A stretch of 64,000 bases of DNA, taken from the NCBI RefSeq assembly GCF_022321485.1, contig NZ_JAKOGG010000003.1, positions 186,001 through 250,000 on the forward strand, given 5' to 3'. The position numbers and the translations under genes were made by a program. Below, piece after piece: positions 8,448-17,887 of the stretch. Source of the stretch: Shewanella electrica. GTDB taxonomy: Bacteria > Pseudomonadota > Gammaproteobacteria > Enterobacterales > Shewanellaceae. The notes beneath the pieces are model-generated. The model searched no databases and was not told the origin of the DNA. It saw only the letters and a program-made list of their open reading frames with translations. Every line of letters starts with the position of its first letter. Position 1 is the first letter of the stretch.

Positions 8448-9618
8448 ATTCTTCTCCTACTGAGCTGACACCGAGGATCGCCACCGATTGCGCCAAAGCC
8501 CGCAGCGCAACGTCATCAGGGCTACATTTGTGAGTTTCTGACCATTGCCGCAGCGTAGTACGCAGCTGTTGGCATTGTTGGCTGTCCAGCTCAATCCCAA
8601 GGCGACGATACACAGTGCTAATGGCGTTAACACCAGAGTGTTTTCCCAGCACTAGCGTGTGCTCCCGGCCGACTAATGCTGGGGAAAAACCCTGATAATT
8701 GTTGATATCCTTTAATAAACCGTCGATATGTATGCCGGACTCATGGGTAAACACTCCGGCACCGACAATCGCTTTTTGTAGCGACACTTGCCTCCCTGAG
8801 GCTTGCAAGGCGTATTGGCAGAGGTGCGGCAGTTGTAACAAGTCAATGCCCGTCGTGCCTTTGCTAAGCACATTGAGCGCCACCGCCACCTCTTCCAACG
8901 GCGCATTGCCCGCGCGTTCGCCTAGCCCGTTGGTAGTGGTGTTAATGGAGGTGGCGCCAGCGTCGATCGCCGCGAGGGTATTGGCGGTGGCAAGGCCGAG
9001 ATCGTTATGGGCGTGCATCTCAATCTCCAACCCGGTATGGGCACGGAGTTGGCTGATCATTTGCTGCGTGCGAAACGGCTCAAGAATCCCGAGCGTATCA
9101 GCAAAGCGAATGCGGCTGGCACCAGCACGTTCGGCGACTTCGGCGACGGCACACAGCAGATCCATGTCGGCGCGCGAGGCATCCTCCATGCCGACACATA
9201 CGCGAAAACCAAAATCGAGCGCGTGTTTCACCAAACGGTCAGTGCGCGCTAACACTTGCTCCGGCGTGCTATTGAGCTTGCTGCGGATCTGCTGGCGCGA
9301 CACCGGCGTGGAAAGATCAACCCAATCCAAGCCAAGATTGACCGCCTGACTGATATCAAACTCGGTCATGCGGCACCACGCCATAGTTTGCGTTGTCTTA
9401 GGTTTGGCTGCTTGCAGTGCCGAGGTGATCGCCAACATGGTTTGCTGCTCGGCAGCGCCCATGGCGGGAATACCAATTTCCAACTCCGGCACCCCCGCAG
9501 CTTGCAACAGCAAGGCTAACTGCACTTTTTCATCGGTAGTAAACGCCACGCCGGGGGTTTGTTCACCATCACGCAGCGTGGTGTCGTTTACTCGTACATA
9601 TGGCAGCGTATGGCTCAT
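8434..9618 (-). CDS. nifV: NifV, homocitrate synthase
   Basis: The 394-residue enzyme condenses acetyl-CoA with 2-oxoglutarate to give R-homocitrate, the organic ligand of the iron-molybdenum cofactor. The DRE-TIM metallolyase motif is plain at the N-terminus (NDTTLRDGEQTPGVAF), as are the metal-binding EMHAHNDLGLATANTLAA and the NGLGERAGNAPLEEV segment. GVFTHESGIHIDGLLK is also typical. I chose ATG 9618 because GAGGG lies just upstream and the catalytic motif begins at residue 10; an upstream extension to 9777 has no ribosome site and runs into nifS. Leucine pathway relatives (LeuA) are longer and regulated, and the operon context supports NifV. Confidence 0.95.
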   Translation of the reverse strand: MSHTLPYVRVNDTTLRDGEQTPGVAFTTDEKVQLALLLQAAGVPELEIGIPAMGAAEQQTMLAITSALQAAKPKTTQTMAWCRMTEFDISQAVNLGLDWVDLSTPVSRQQIRSKLNSTPEQVLARTDRLVKHALDFGFRVCVGMEDASRADMDLLCAVAEVAERAGASRIRFADTLGILEPFRTQQMISQLRAHTGLEIEMHAHNDLGLATANTLAAIDAGATSINTTTNGLGERAGNAPLEEVAVALNVLSKGTTGIDLLQLPHLCQYALQASGRQVSLQKAIVGAGVFTHESGIHIDGLLKDINNYQGFSPALVGREHTLVLGKHSGVNAISTVYRRLGIELDSQQCQQLRTTLRQWSETHKCSPDDVALRALAQSVAILGVSSVGEEYGSN

Positions 9619-9652
9619 TCGCTCACCCTCATTACCATCCATGACCAACCCA

Positions 9653-10891
9653 TTAGGCATATGCCGGAGCAAACATCTCGGCGGAGCCAGTGTTGGTATC
9701 ATTATCCCAATAAGGCGATAACATCCGCAGCCGCGCGACAATGGCGGGTAACTCGTTAAGCACGGCGTCGATATCATCGTCGGTGGTAAAACGCGACAGC
9801 GAGAACCGCAACGTGCCGTGGGCAGCGGTAAACGGAATGTTCATCGCTTTCATCACGTGCGATGGCTCCAATGAACCCGAGGTACAGGCAGAGCCAGATG
9901 AACAGGCCACGCCAACCTGATTGAGCATCAGCAATAGCGCTTCCCCTTCGATATATTCAAAGGCGATATTGGTGGTGTTGGCGACCCGCTGCTGCGGATT
10001 GCCAGTGACAAAACAGCTAGGAATACGTGCCAGCAAGCCTTGTTCGAGGCGGTCACGCAGCATAGATTGACGGGCGTTTTCACCGGCCATCACGTGATAA
10101 GCGATCTCCGCCGCCATGCCTAAGCCAATGATCGAGGCGGCGTTTTCTGTGCCAGCACGGCGACCACGCTCTTGGTGACCACCGCGTAGCAGTGGCCGGA
10201 AACGGGTGCCACGGCGCAGATACAAGGCACCGATGCCTTTAGGGGCGTGAAACTTGTGACCGGAAATCGACATCATGTCGATATCAGTATGCTGCACATT
10301 AATCGGATATTTACCCGCTACTTGCACCGCATCGACATGCATTTGCGCGCCAACAGATTTGGCCAGTTTGGCGAGCATCTCGACTGGGAACAGCGTGCCA
10401 GTTTCATTGTTGGCCCACATGATCGACACCACCGCAACTTGCTCGCTCAGCGCTTGGCGGAAGGCATCAATATCGAGACGACCTTTGTTGTCCACCCCAA
10501 TCCAATGCACCTTGTAACCTTTACGCTCGAGGTGCTGACACAGTTGCAGTGTGGCCGGATGTTCCACTACAGAGGTGATGATCTCTTTGCGCTCTGGCAT
10601 CGCTTCAACGGCGGACATAATCGCGGTAGCGGTGGCTTCAGTGGCGCAGGAGGTAAACACCACTTCGGTGGCATGTTCGGCGCCCAATAACATCTGCACC
10701 TGTTCCCGCGCCTTGGCCATGGCATGACCAACGGTGGCGCCCAGCTGGTGGATAGACGATGGATTGCCATAATAATCACTCAAAAATGGCAACATGGTTT
10801 CCAGCACTTTGGGATCAATGCGGGTGGTGGCGTTATTGTCCAAATAAACAGTTTTTGGCAACGCCTCGGTGTTAACGGCTTCATAGATCAT
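9653..10891 (-). CDS. nifS: NifS, cysteine desulfurase for nitrogenase clusters
   Basis: The 412-residue PLP enzyme releases sulfur from cysteine and hands it to NifU for iron-sulfur cluster building. Visible hallmarks: [17 protein letters not shown] at the start, the PLP lysine in [15 protein letters not shown], and the active-site cysteine loop [20 protein letters not shown]. Start ATG 10891 has a strong AAGGAGG site and overlaps the nifU stop by 11 bases, so the two are likely translated as a coupled pair. A short C-terminal extension ([19 protein letters not shown]) goes beyond the conserved core. IscS is a possible alternative by fold, but pairing with a three-domain NifU settles it. Confidence 0.95.
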   Translation of the reverse strand: MIYEAVNTEALPKTVYLDNNATTRIDPKVLETMLPFLSDYYGNPSSIHQLGATVGHAMAKAREQVQMLLGAEHATEVVFTSCATEATATAIMSAVEAMPERKEIITSVVEHPATLQLCQHLERKGYKVHWIGVDNKGRLDIDAFRQALSEQVAVVSIMWANNETGTLFPVEMLAKLAKSVGAQMHVDAVQVAGKYPINVQHTDIDMMSISGHKFHAPKGIGALYLRRGTRFRPLLRGGHQERGRRAGTENAASIIGLGMAAEIAYHVMAGENARQSMLRDRLEQGLLARIPSCFVTGNPQQRVANTTNIAFEYIEGEALLLMLNQVGVACSSGSACTSGSLEPSHVMKAMNIPFTAAHGTLRFSLSRFTTDDDIDAVLNELPAIVARLRMLSPYWDNDTNTGSAEMFAPAYA

Positions 10892-11849
10892 AAGTGGCCT
10901 CCTTTTTCTCGGCATCTTCGCTGCTTGGTTGCAGCGGGAATACCGTCACAGTTTCCCCGAGTGCATCAGAAATTTTGATTTCCAAATTCGCTAACGTCAG
11001 GCCAGACAAACCACAGCCAGAGCAGTTGCCCGACATGCTGACAAACACCAAATGGTCTTCCACATCCACCAGCTGAATATCGCCGCCATCAGCTTGTACC
11101 GCGGGGCGCACTTCATCGATCACTTGTTCGATCAACGCTAGCCGTTTGGCGTGTTCAGGATCGCTGGTTTCACTCACCACTGCCATTTTCGGTTTGGCAG
11201 TCGCGGCAATGGGTTGCGGTACGGCGGCAACTTTCTGATTAGCACGCGCAACCGCGGCAACATCAATGCCTGCTTCGGCCGTTTCGGCTAAGGCTTCGTC
11301 CAGCACCCACTCAATTTTTTCATGGCAAGAAGTACAGGCACCGCCCGCTTTGGTGTAGTTAACCACCTCTTCAATGCTTTGCAGGCCGTTGGCTTTGACG
11401 ACGCGTTTGATCATCAAGTCATCAATAGCGAAGCATTTACAGATCAGCTCGCCCTCTTCGTGGTCGTCTTCCATGACTTCACCGCGATAGTTCGCCACAG
11501 CGGCGTGCAGCGCTTCCATGCCCATCACTGAGCAGTGCATTTTTTCGGGAGGCAGACCATCGAGGAAATCGGCAATCTCTTGGTTGGTGACCTTTAATGC
11601 ATCATCTAAGGTTTTGCCGATAATGATTTCAGTTAACGCGGAAGATGAGGCAATCGCGCTACCGCAGCCAAAGGTTTGAAACCCTGCATCTTCGATGATT
11701 TCGGTGTCAGGGTTGACTTTGAGGCTCAGACTGAGCGCATCGCCACAACTGATTGAGCCGACATCGCCACGCGCGTTGGCGTCACTCACCAATTTTGCGT
11801 TCTTCGGATTGAAGAAATGCTGCTTCACTTTTTCTGAATAGTCCCACAT
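10881..11849 (-). CDS. nifU: NifU, modular iron-sulfur cluster scaffold
   Basis: The 322-residue protein has the full three-domain nif form. An IscU-like N-terminal domain (1-125) has scaffold cysteines in [24 protein letters not shown] and MHCSVMG. A central 2Fe-2S ferredoxin-like domain has ELICKCFAI and [12 protein letters not shown]-terminal Nfu domain has [13 protein letters not shown], after a linker of about 50 residues rich in Ala and Pro. It assembles clusters from NifS-derived sulfur and passes them to nitrogenase proteins. It is the first gene of the minus-strand nif operon, with GGGAGTGAGT before ATG 11849. A sigma-54 promoter and NifA sites upstream show how it is likely controlled. 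Confidence 0.96.
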   Translation of the reverse strand: MWDYSEKVKQHFFNPKNAKLVSDANARGDVGSISCGDALSLSLKVNPDTEIIEDAGFQTFGCGSAIASSSALTEIIIGKTLDDALKVTNQEIADFLDGLPPEKMHCSVMGMEALHAAVANYRGEVMEDDHEEGELICKCFAIDDLMIKRVVKANGLQSIEEVVNYTKAGGACTSCHEKIEWVLDEALAETAEAGIDVAAVARANQKVAAVPQPIAATAKPKMAVVSETSDPEHAKRLALIEQVIDEVRPAVQADGGDIQLVDVEDHLVFVSMSGNCSGCGLSGLTLANLEIKISDALGETVTVFPLQPSSEDAEKKEATYDL

Positions 11850-11931
11850 ATACTCACTCCCTAACCTGGGTAACGTGCTAGCTACTGCTTGCTCACAAGC
11901 TGCACCGATTTCTCATTGGTTTAGGGGTTAG

Positions 11932-11947
11932 TGCAAATGGCACACCA
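11932..11947 (-). promoter_or_regulatory. Sigma-54 (-24/-12) promoter of the nif operon
   Basis: On the minus strand TGGTGTGCCATTTGCA matches the sigma-54 consensus at the key places: GG of the -24 element and GC of the -12 element are separated by exactly ten bases, inside TGG and TTGCA. Transcription would begin about 70 bases before the nifU start codon. The CAC of the ideal -24 element is not kept, so it may be a weaker promoter. Confidence 0.75.
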
Positions 11948-11973
11948 GCCAAGTTTATTTTTTATGCAGGGAC

Positions 11974-11986
11974 TAACTGATTGAAT
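11974..11986 (-). promoter_or_regulatory. Probable IHF site between nif promoter and NifA sites
   Basis: The minus strand reads ATTCAATCAGTTA, one mismatch from the IHF consensus WATCAANNNNTTR. It stands between the sigma-54 promoter and the upstream activator sites, where DNA bending is needed to bring NifA to the polymerase. Confidence 0.45.
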
Positions 11987-12062
11987 AAATGCGACATTCA
12001 TCAAACTTTTTTGGCGTATGCCAATGAGGTCAATGTTGAAGTTTTGTGCAATGTCATCATTT

Positions 12063-12078
12063 TGTTGTAAAGCCAACA
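12063..12078. promoter_or_regulatory. NifA upstream activator site 1
   Basis: TGTTGTAAAGCCAACA fits the NifA consensus TGT-N10-ACA exactly. It lies about 150 bases upstream of the expected nifU transcription start, a normal distance for a NifA enhancer site. Confidence 0.75.
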
Positions 12079-12097
12079 ATTTTGTCGGGGATGCGCT

Positions 12098-12113
12098 TGT
12101 CGCATACTCGACA
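12098..12113. promoter_or_regulatory. NifA upstream activator site 2
   Basis: TGTCGCATACTCGACA is a second exact TGT-N10-ACA match, within a longer palindrome (CTTGTCG...CGACAAG, 12096-12115). It starts 35 bases from site 1. Two sites in tandem strengthen the case for NifA control. Confidence 0.75.
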
Positions 12114-12156
12114 AGCGTGCTGACAACGGTTGATAGCGAAAACTTGCTCGCACCGT

Positions 12157-14064
12157 CTAAGACTTAAAACCGCATTTATTATCTAACCAACTCAGTATGC
12201 CGTTATACAGTTCCACTTTGTGATCGTAGAACAAGGTATCGGAGAAGTGGTCAGCATCTTTTAGCTCAATATATTGATAGTCTTTATGGAAATCTTTGAG
12301 CTTTTTGACAAATGCCCGACTGTGCTCAATCGGCACCCGGCTATCAATGTCACCATGCACGACCATAATCGGCACATTGACGTGCTGCACCTGTTCAATA
12401 GGTGAAACACCTTTGATGGTGGGTTCTTGTAAGAGACTCAAATAACGACTGTCATTGAGAGTGGCATTGATACGGCTCAGGTCGCTCACCCCTGCGCCAG
12501 CAATGGTGCACTGGTATATGTTCGGCGTTCGCATCGACGCAGCAAATGCGGCATAACCACCGTAACTCCAACCAAACATGGCTAATTTATTGCGATCAGC
12601 CAAACCTTTTTCGACCAGAAACTCGGCGGCATCATCGAGGTCATCTTGCATCTTTAAGCCCCAGTTTTTATCGCCAGCTTTCCAAAAGTCTAAACCGTAA
12701 CCAGTGGAGCCACGGAAGTTAGCTTGCACCACTAAAAAGCCATGATGTGCTAGCAACTGCGACCACTCGTCAAACACCACCACATCCCGTGCCCACGGCC
12801 CGCCGTGCGGCAGAACGACCGTTGGATAAGGCGCTTTGCCAGTGCTAGGCACCGTGACATAAGCTCTGATCTTTTTACCGTCGCGTGCTTCGTAGGCGAT
12901 ATATTTCACCGACGACAGCATCTCTTCTGTGAGCAGTGGCCGAGTCGGGCCGATTTTTTGCAGTTGGCCACCTCGGTTAAGCAGATAATATTCGCCGGGA
13001 TTTTTGTCTGCAGACACACTCACTACCAATACATCATTGTTAACGCTGCGGCTGCTAATACGCACATATTGCCGCGGGAACAACTGATATAACTGTTGGT
13101 TTAGTGCTGCCTCTTGCTTATCAATAAAGTAACTGACCGGCTGCTTTTCGGTGTAGCTAAAACTGATCAATTCGTGCTGCTTATTGAATTGCACCGCATC
13201 AATATCAACGTTTTCCAGCCCATATAAGCGATCGGAATACACGCCTTTATCAATATCGTATTGATACAAGCCAACAGTATCTTCGCCGTAGTTCATCAGC
13301 ACATACAGCTGGTTGAGATTACTTTTATTGAAGCCCACCACACTGTAGTTTTCTCGGCTGGTGGCGGTAACCTCTTTTAACAATAACCACTCATCGCTGG
13401 CCGATTTTCTGACATAGATATCAATGGTGTTATTGGCGAGATTCCAACCCTGTCCAACGCGCACTTGACCAGTATGGTCAGTCATAAAGCCGCCGTTAAT
13501 CTTGTCGGAACCGCGCAGTACAATAGCGCTGCTGCCGGTATCAACGTTCAGCGTTATTACGTCAGGGATGTAGTTATCGTTGGCGTCGCCATAAACCAAA
13601 ACATGCTGAGGGTCATCGGCTAGCACATCCAAAAGTTGAAAGCCCGCTCGAGTATTTTTGCTAAATGGCACTAACCAATCACTTTTGCCATCAATGCTGG
13701 TGATGGCTAGTTTGCTTACCCAAAATCGGTGGGCGCGATCTTCGAGGATCTGCCGAAAGTTTACCGCAATGCGCTGGTCATTCAGCCAAGTGACACTGGA
13801 GACCAACATCTTGTTCGCACCTAAGGTGACAGGTGCTTGCTTGAGGTTGTTAGCATCATAAATTTCAATGACATAATCGCCATTTTTCGAGGTAGAACGA
13901 ATCACGGCAAGGTGCTTGCCATCAGGGGAAACATTCACTGTACGGATGAACGGCAGCGTCGCAAAACGCTCAACTTCATCCACATTATCAGTAGCCACAT
14001 TGGCGCCCGCAGATACCGCAAATGCCAGCGCGAATAACATCAGAAATTTCAAATAACCGCTCAT
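12157..14064 (-). CDS. S9 family serine peptidase (prolyl oligopeptidase/DPP-like), secreted
   Basis: The 635-residue protein has a signal peptide (about 1-21, ending AGA). A beta-propeller region (about 40-370) is followed by an alpha/beta hydrolase domain (about 380-635). The catalytic triad is visible: Ser in FGWSYGGYAAFA, Asp in VHGDIDSRVP and His in DADHFSD. Such enzymes trim short peptides, often after proline or releasing dipeptides, here probably in the periplasm. It lies downstream of a large TonB receptor in the same direction, which suggests a peptide uptake and breakdown pair, though a terminator separates them. Start ATG 14064 has AAGGAAG upstream. Exact cleavage specificity is unknown. 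Confidence 0.88.
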   Translation of the reverse strand: MSGYLKFLMLFALAFAVSAGANVATDNVDEVERFATLPFIRTVNVSPDGKHLAVIRSTSKNGDYVIEIYDANNLKQAPVTLGANKMLVSSVTWLNDQRIAVNFRQILEDRAHRFWVSKLAITSIDGKSDWLVPFSKNTRAGFQLLDVLADDPQHVLVYGDANDNYIPDVITLNVDTGSSAIVLRGSDKINGGFMTDHTGQVRVGQGWNLANNTIDIYVRKSASDEWLLLKEVTATSRENYSVVGFNKSNLNQLYVLMNYGEDTVGLYQYDIDKGVYSDRLYGLENVDIDAVQFNKQHELISFSYTEKQPVSYFIDKQEAALNQQLYQLFPRQYVRISSRSVNNDVLVVSVSADKNPGEYYLLNRGGQLQKIGPTRPLLTEEMLSSVKYIAYEARDGKKIRAYVTVPSTGKAPYPTVVLPHGGPWARDVVVFDEWSQLLAHHGFLVVQANFRGSTGYGLDFWKAGDKNWGLKMQDDLDDAAEFLVEKGLADRNKLAMFGWSYGGYAAFAASMRTPNIYQCTIAGAGVSDLSRINATLNDSRYLSLLQEPTIKGVSPIEQVQHVNVPIMVVHGDIDSRVPIEHSRAFVKKLKDFHKDYQYIELKDADHFSDTLFYDHKVELYNGILSWLDNKCGFKS

Positions 14065-14124
14065 TTTAATCTTCCTTAAGAGGATGCGAGAGCATTAGCT
14101 CACATTATTCGCACCGTCCTTACT

Positions 14125-14147
14125 AAAAATGGCCCTTTGCAGGGCCA
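14125..14147 (-). terminator. Rho-independent terminator after the TonB receptor gene
   Basis: On the minus strand TGGCCCT and AGGGCCA arms (14141-14147, 14130-14136) enclose a four-base loop and lead into ATTTTT. It sits 56 bases past the receptor stop codon, so the S9 peptidase gene would need readthrough or its own promoter. Confidence 0.8.
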
Positions 14148-14158
14148 TTGATAGGTAT

Positions 14159-14230
14159 TACTAGGGGTTAGAACTTAGCGTTCAAGTTCAGGAACTAGTG
14201 GGTTAGAACTTAGCATTCAAGTTCAGGAAC
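14159..14230. repeat. Tandem duplication of the receptor 3' end (about 35-base unit)
   Basis: Copies at 14165-14195 and 14200-14230 are 31 bases long with one mismatch, and a few flanking bases (ACTAG) also match. The copy at 14200-14230 encodes the receptor C-terminus and stop codon; the other lies just after the stop and is not translated. Confidence 0.9.
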
Positions 14231-17200
14231 ACCGTCCTAGGTGAGGCATAACCCACACCCAAAGGAATGTTGGTGTTAGACAACGTACCATCTGGGTCAA
14301 CTTTTGGTGGCTTGTCGTTGAATACATTGCGCACGCCTAAGTTGATGGTGTAGTTGTTCCACTCGTAGCCCATCGACAGGTTGTGCGTCCAGTAATCATC
14401 GGTGTATGCCACAGGGCGACAACGCAACGGGCTGCCATCGTCGTTATACAAACCGGTACAACCAATGGTGTTTTCCAAAAACTCACCACGATCATCCTCT
14501 TCACCTTTGCCGATATACACGGTCTGCCAGTTCATGAAGAAGTCACTATAACGCAAGGTCAACAGGGCTTTACCGCGCCATTCTGGATAGTCTGGCTCGC
14601 CAACGTTGTCATCCACTGTGCCCAGCACGTCGTAGACTGACTCAGTCATCTTGGTGGCGGTCACATCCAAGCCGATCTGCAGGTTGTTATCAAACAGCAC
14701 TACGTCTTTTTTGTAGTACAGGTTGAAATCGTAACCCTTAGAGGTAATCAAACCGATGTTGATAAAGCTTGAGTCGATGAAGTCGAAGGTACCGTCTTCA
14801 CCACGGCTCAAACGGTCACAGAACGCCGCGTTACCGTCAGCTGAGTAGCATTGGCCAATGCTGTAGCTCGCGCTTGGCTCGGCAATACTGTTGGTCACTT
14901 CGATATCAAAGCGGGTGGCAGACAAGGTCAGCTCAAACGCATCAGTAAATGGCTGTTCAAAGATAAAGCCATAGGTTTTAGCGACTGAAGTTTCTGGGTC
15001 TAACTCTTCACTACCACCGCTAGTCACTTCAGTGCTGTAAGAGTTGCTGAATGACGTTTCACCGTTTTGGCCTAAGCCCAATGAGGTTGGGTCAACACCA
15101 GAAGCGACACAGCGTTGCAGGACTGCGGCATCACGCTCGTCTAAGCTTGGATCATAGGTGGCTGGCACGTTTGAATTCAGTGGATCAGAGACGCGCGCAT
15201 CGGCAGGCACCACACATGGGTCCATCAACGTGCTGAAACCTGTTTGGCCATTGAGGAAATGCTCACGCAGGTTAGGCGCACGATACGAAGTCCCTTTGGT
15301 ACCACGAATAGTAAACCAATCCACCGGGCGGTACACACCTTTCAAACTGTAAGTTTTAGCGGTGTTGTAATAGGTCTCTTTCGACATACGACCAGAAGCG
15401 GTAAAGGTCAGCTCTTCCGCGCCCGGTTGGCCTTTCAGTAATGGAAATTCCATTTCAGAGAAAGCTTCGCGCAGAATACGTGAACCGTCAGCGCCGGCAT
15501 CAGCAAACCAGCCCCACAACAAGCCTTGCGAGGCGACGTCGTTGGCATTGGTTTCAATCTCATCACGACGCCATTCCACCCCGAAAACGGAGGATACGGC
15601 TTCGTTGTTCCAAGGCAGGTGGAACAGATCACCGCCCACGTAGCCGTTGACGATCGCCTGATTTACCTTGGTTTCCATCTTACGTTCTACCATTAGGTAG
15701 TCGTATTCAGCATCGGTCAGCGTACCACCACCGGCTTGGTAGATGTTGCTAGCAAACAGGTTCACTGGCACACAGCCGTCGGTGCCGTCACCGCAGGTGA
15801 TTGAGCCGTCATCATTGACGACTGTGGTATAGAGAGAGTTCAGCAGACGTTCTTCGCTGATCCCCATCATGTTGTTAGTACCTTTGGAGGCACTGTAAGA
15901 AACATAGGTATCGTAGTACCAGTTTTGCAGACCGATATTTTCCAGCGCATGCAAGTCACCGGTCACGCCTACCACACCGCGATACTGGCTTAACTCAATG
16001 TCAGAGCGATCACGGTCACCACGAATGTTGATGATAGGACGAGCCCACACTGGGCCCCAATCAGTGCCCGCAGCGGCCATACAGTTAACCCCGTAGACGC
16101 CACATGGGTTAAACGGGTTGCTATCTGGTACCCATTCAAAGATCTGCGCGCCTGGGTCAAAGGTTGGCGATTTACGCTTAGCGTATAAACCTTCGTAATA
16201 AACCGTGGTGTTATTGGCGTCTTGGAAGTTATATTCCCCATTCAACATGAAGGAATAGCGCTTGTTGCGCGAGCGATAATCACCAGATTTGTAGTAATCA
16301 GAGTTCTGGAAGGCGTAGAACGGATCTTGTAGATCAACGTCGGTGTAACCATCACCGTTACCATCAACAATCACCGCATCAGGAATGCCATCGCCGTTGG
16401 AGTCAGCCATTACCCATGTTGGCATGTAGCCAGCGTAAGCATTAGGTAAGTTGCTCTCAGAGAAGCCCGGCACATCCACGTTGGTATAACCCGGTGTGGC
16501 ATAAAGGCTACCGAAGAAGTTATCAAACTGAACACGGTTGGTCAGCGGGAAAATGTCACAGGTATCAACATCGCCACGAGCGGTCGGGCCGTAGCCGCTA
16601 GCACGAGTGATACGACGACCATCTTCGGTTTCCCAAATGCGCTCTTCACAGCCTTTAGTAAAGTCATAACCGCCGCGAGAGATCGCTTTTTGATCGTTGT
16701 ATTCCGCACCAATGGTAACGAAACCATTATCGAAGGTAGAGCCCCACATAGCAGATAGCACAGTTTCTTCGCCGCCATCACCTTTCGGTTGTGAACGAGA
16801 AGCCGTGATATCAAAGCCTTGCACGTCTTTTTTCAGAATAACGTTGGCCACACCAGCCACCGCATCCGAACCATAAACGGTAGACGCGCCGTCAAACAGG
16901 TTTTCGATCCGCTGGATCATCACCCCAGGGATCATATTCAGATCTGGCGATGTTGGCGCACCACCAATACCCGCTGGTGCCATACGGCGACCATTGAGCA
17001 TCACCAAGGTACGCTCCGCTCCCAAACCACGGAAACCAATGGTTGCAGCGCCAGGGCCGTTATCGGTGACGTAACCACCGAAGGTATTATCAATTTGCAC
17101 ACCAGCAATCTGGGTTGAGCTTTGCAGCATAGATGCCGCGTCAAACATCCCCAGATCGCGTGAGATGTCACCATCGATCACTTGTACTGGCGATGCTTCG

Positions 17201-17412
17201 GAAAACTCCGCTTTACGGATACGGCTACCAGTAACGACTACTTTTTCAATTGGCTCTTCTTCTAGCATTGGTGTTGCCGCATCAGCTGTTGCAGCCATTG
17301 CTGTTCTTTCGACTGCCGCGTCGTTCTCCGCCGCATAGACAGAAAAGCCACCAACACAGCCGAGCAGCAACGAGTAGCGGACTGCGGTTGAGAGCATGCT
17401 TGTCCTAAACAT
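14203..17412 (-). CDS. Large TonB-dependent outer membrane receptor
   Basis: The 1069-residue protein has a signal peptide (about 1-27, ending VYA). A short acidic linker leads to the TonB-box region and plug domain (EKVVVTGSRIRKAEFSEASPVQ; GFRGLGAERTLVMLNGRRMAP; DAVAGVANVILKK). A long beta-barrel then ends in phenylalanine (FLNLNAKF), as expected for insertion by the Bam machinery. I chose ATG 17412 because GGAAGGTG lies upstream and the signal peptide starts there; an extension to 17496 adds nonstandard sequence. The large size and plug type fit receptors for peptides or glycans rather than siderophores, and an S9 peptidase follows. The ligand is not known. Confidence 0.9.
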   Translation of the reverse strand: MFRTSMLSTAVRYSLLLGCVGGFSVYAAENDAAVERTAMAATADAATPMLEEEPIEKVVVTGSRIRKAEFSEASPVQVIDGDISRDLGMFDAASMLQSSTQIAGVQIDNTFGGYVTDNGPGAATIGFRGLGAERTLVMLNGRRMAPAGIGGAPTSPDLNMIPGVMIQRIENLFDGASTVYGSDAVAGVANVILKKDVQGFDITASRSQPKGDGGEETVLSAMWGSTFDNGFVTIGAEYNDQKAISRGGYDFTKGCEERIWETEDGRRITRASGYGPTARGDVDTCDIFPLTNRVQFDNFFGSLYATPGYTNVDVPGFSESNLPNAYAGYMPTWVMADSNGDGIPDAVIVDGNGDGYTDVDLQDPFYAFQNSDYYKSGDYRSRNKRYSFMLNGEYNFQDANNTTVYYEGLYAKRKSPTFDPGAQIFEWVPDSNPFNPCGVYGVNCMAAAGTDWGPVWARPIINIRGDRDRSDIELSQYRGVVGVTGDLHALENIGLQNWYYDTYVSYSASKGTNNMMGISEERLLNSLYTTVVNDDGSITCGDGTDGCVPVNLFASNIYQAGGGTLTDAEYDYLMVERKMETKVNQAIVNGYVGGDLFHLPWNNEAVSSVFGVEWRRDEIETNANDVASQGLLWGWFADAGADGSRILREAFSEMEFPLLKGQPGAEELTFTASGRMSKETYYNTAKTYSLKGVYRPVDWFTIRGTKGTSYRAPNLREHFLNGQTGFSTLMDPCVVPADARVSDPLNSNVPATYDPSLDERDAAVLQRCVASGVDPTSLGLGQNGETSFSNSYSTEVTSGGSEELDPETSVAKTYGFIFEQPFTDAFELTLSATRFDIEVTNSIAEPSASYSIGQCYSADGNAAFCDRLSRGEDGTFDFIDSSFINIGLITSKGYDFNLYYKKDVVLFDNNLQIGLDVTATKMTESVYDVLGTVDDNVGEPDYPEWRGKALLTLRYSDFFMNWQTVYIGKGEEDDRGEFLENTIGCTGLYNDDGSPLRCRPVAYTDDYWTHNLSMGYEWNNYTINLGVRNVFNDKPPKVDPDGTLSNTNIPLGVGYASPRTVFLNLNAKF

Positions 17413-17887
17413 ATCGTTCACCTTCCCACAAGTTATAGGTTTCACTTTTATTTTTTGTGTTTCGCCAGCATGAGCATTAGGAGAAAACGTGCTCAAACTA
17501 GCATTGTGAACGTCGTATTTTTAACAAAAACACACCAATTGATAACAAATGATACATTTGTTAAATATCGAAATAGCCAAACGAATACCCGAAAAACAGA
17601 AAAGATTAACTAATTGATATTTAACAAAATACATATTTCACCAAGCTAGAAACCTATTACTATCTTGCTGTATTCACACATAAATCCAGTTTACCCAACA
17701 ACGAAAAGGCAAATAGTTTAGTGAACTTTGTTAAATATTTGATAATGAAGAGCTATAAACAAAGAGATGGGAGGATCTAGTGAAGGTGCGAACAAGGGAA
17801 AACACTCCTTCCTGTTCGCTGGATGTGGGATTGATAAGCAATGCTAAGCTGTTACCTAGTGGATACCACTGAACGAGTACAGTGCAG
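17413..17887. promoter_or_regulatory. AT-rich upstream region of the TonB receptor with three copies of a 13-base motif
   Basis: TTTGTTAAATATC occurs at 17557-17569 on the plus strand and, identical, on the minus strand at 17616-17628. A copy matching 12 of 13 lies at 17727-17739. The first is part of an inverted repeat, TAACAAAT and ATTTGTTA (17543-17550 and 17556-17563). Such repetition before one gene suggests binding sites for a regulator, not identified. No gene was seen in this 475-base stretch. Confidence 0.55.

Noticed and set aside
8699-9349. Plus-strand frame of 216 codons opposite nifV
   Set aside because: Antisense to a well-conserved gene; the composition (Ser/Ala/Arg-rich) is typical of a shadow frame.
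11931-11950. Sigma-54 promoter on the plus strand at TGGCAC (11938-11943)
   Set aside because: The GC of the -12 element is not at the required ten-base distance on that strand; the minus-strand reading fits.
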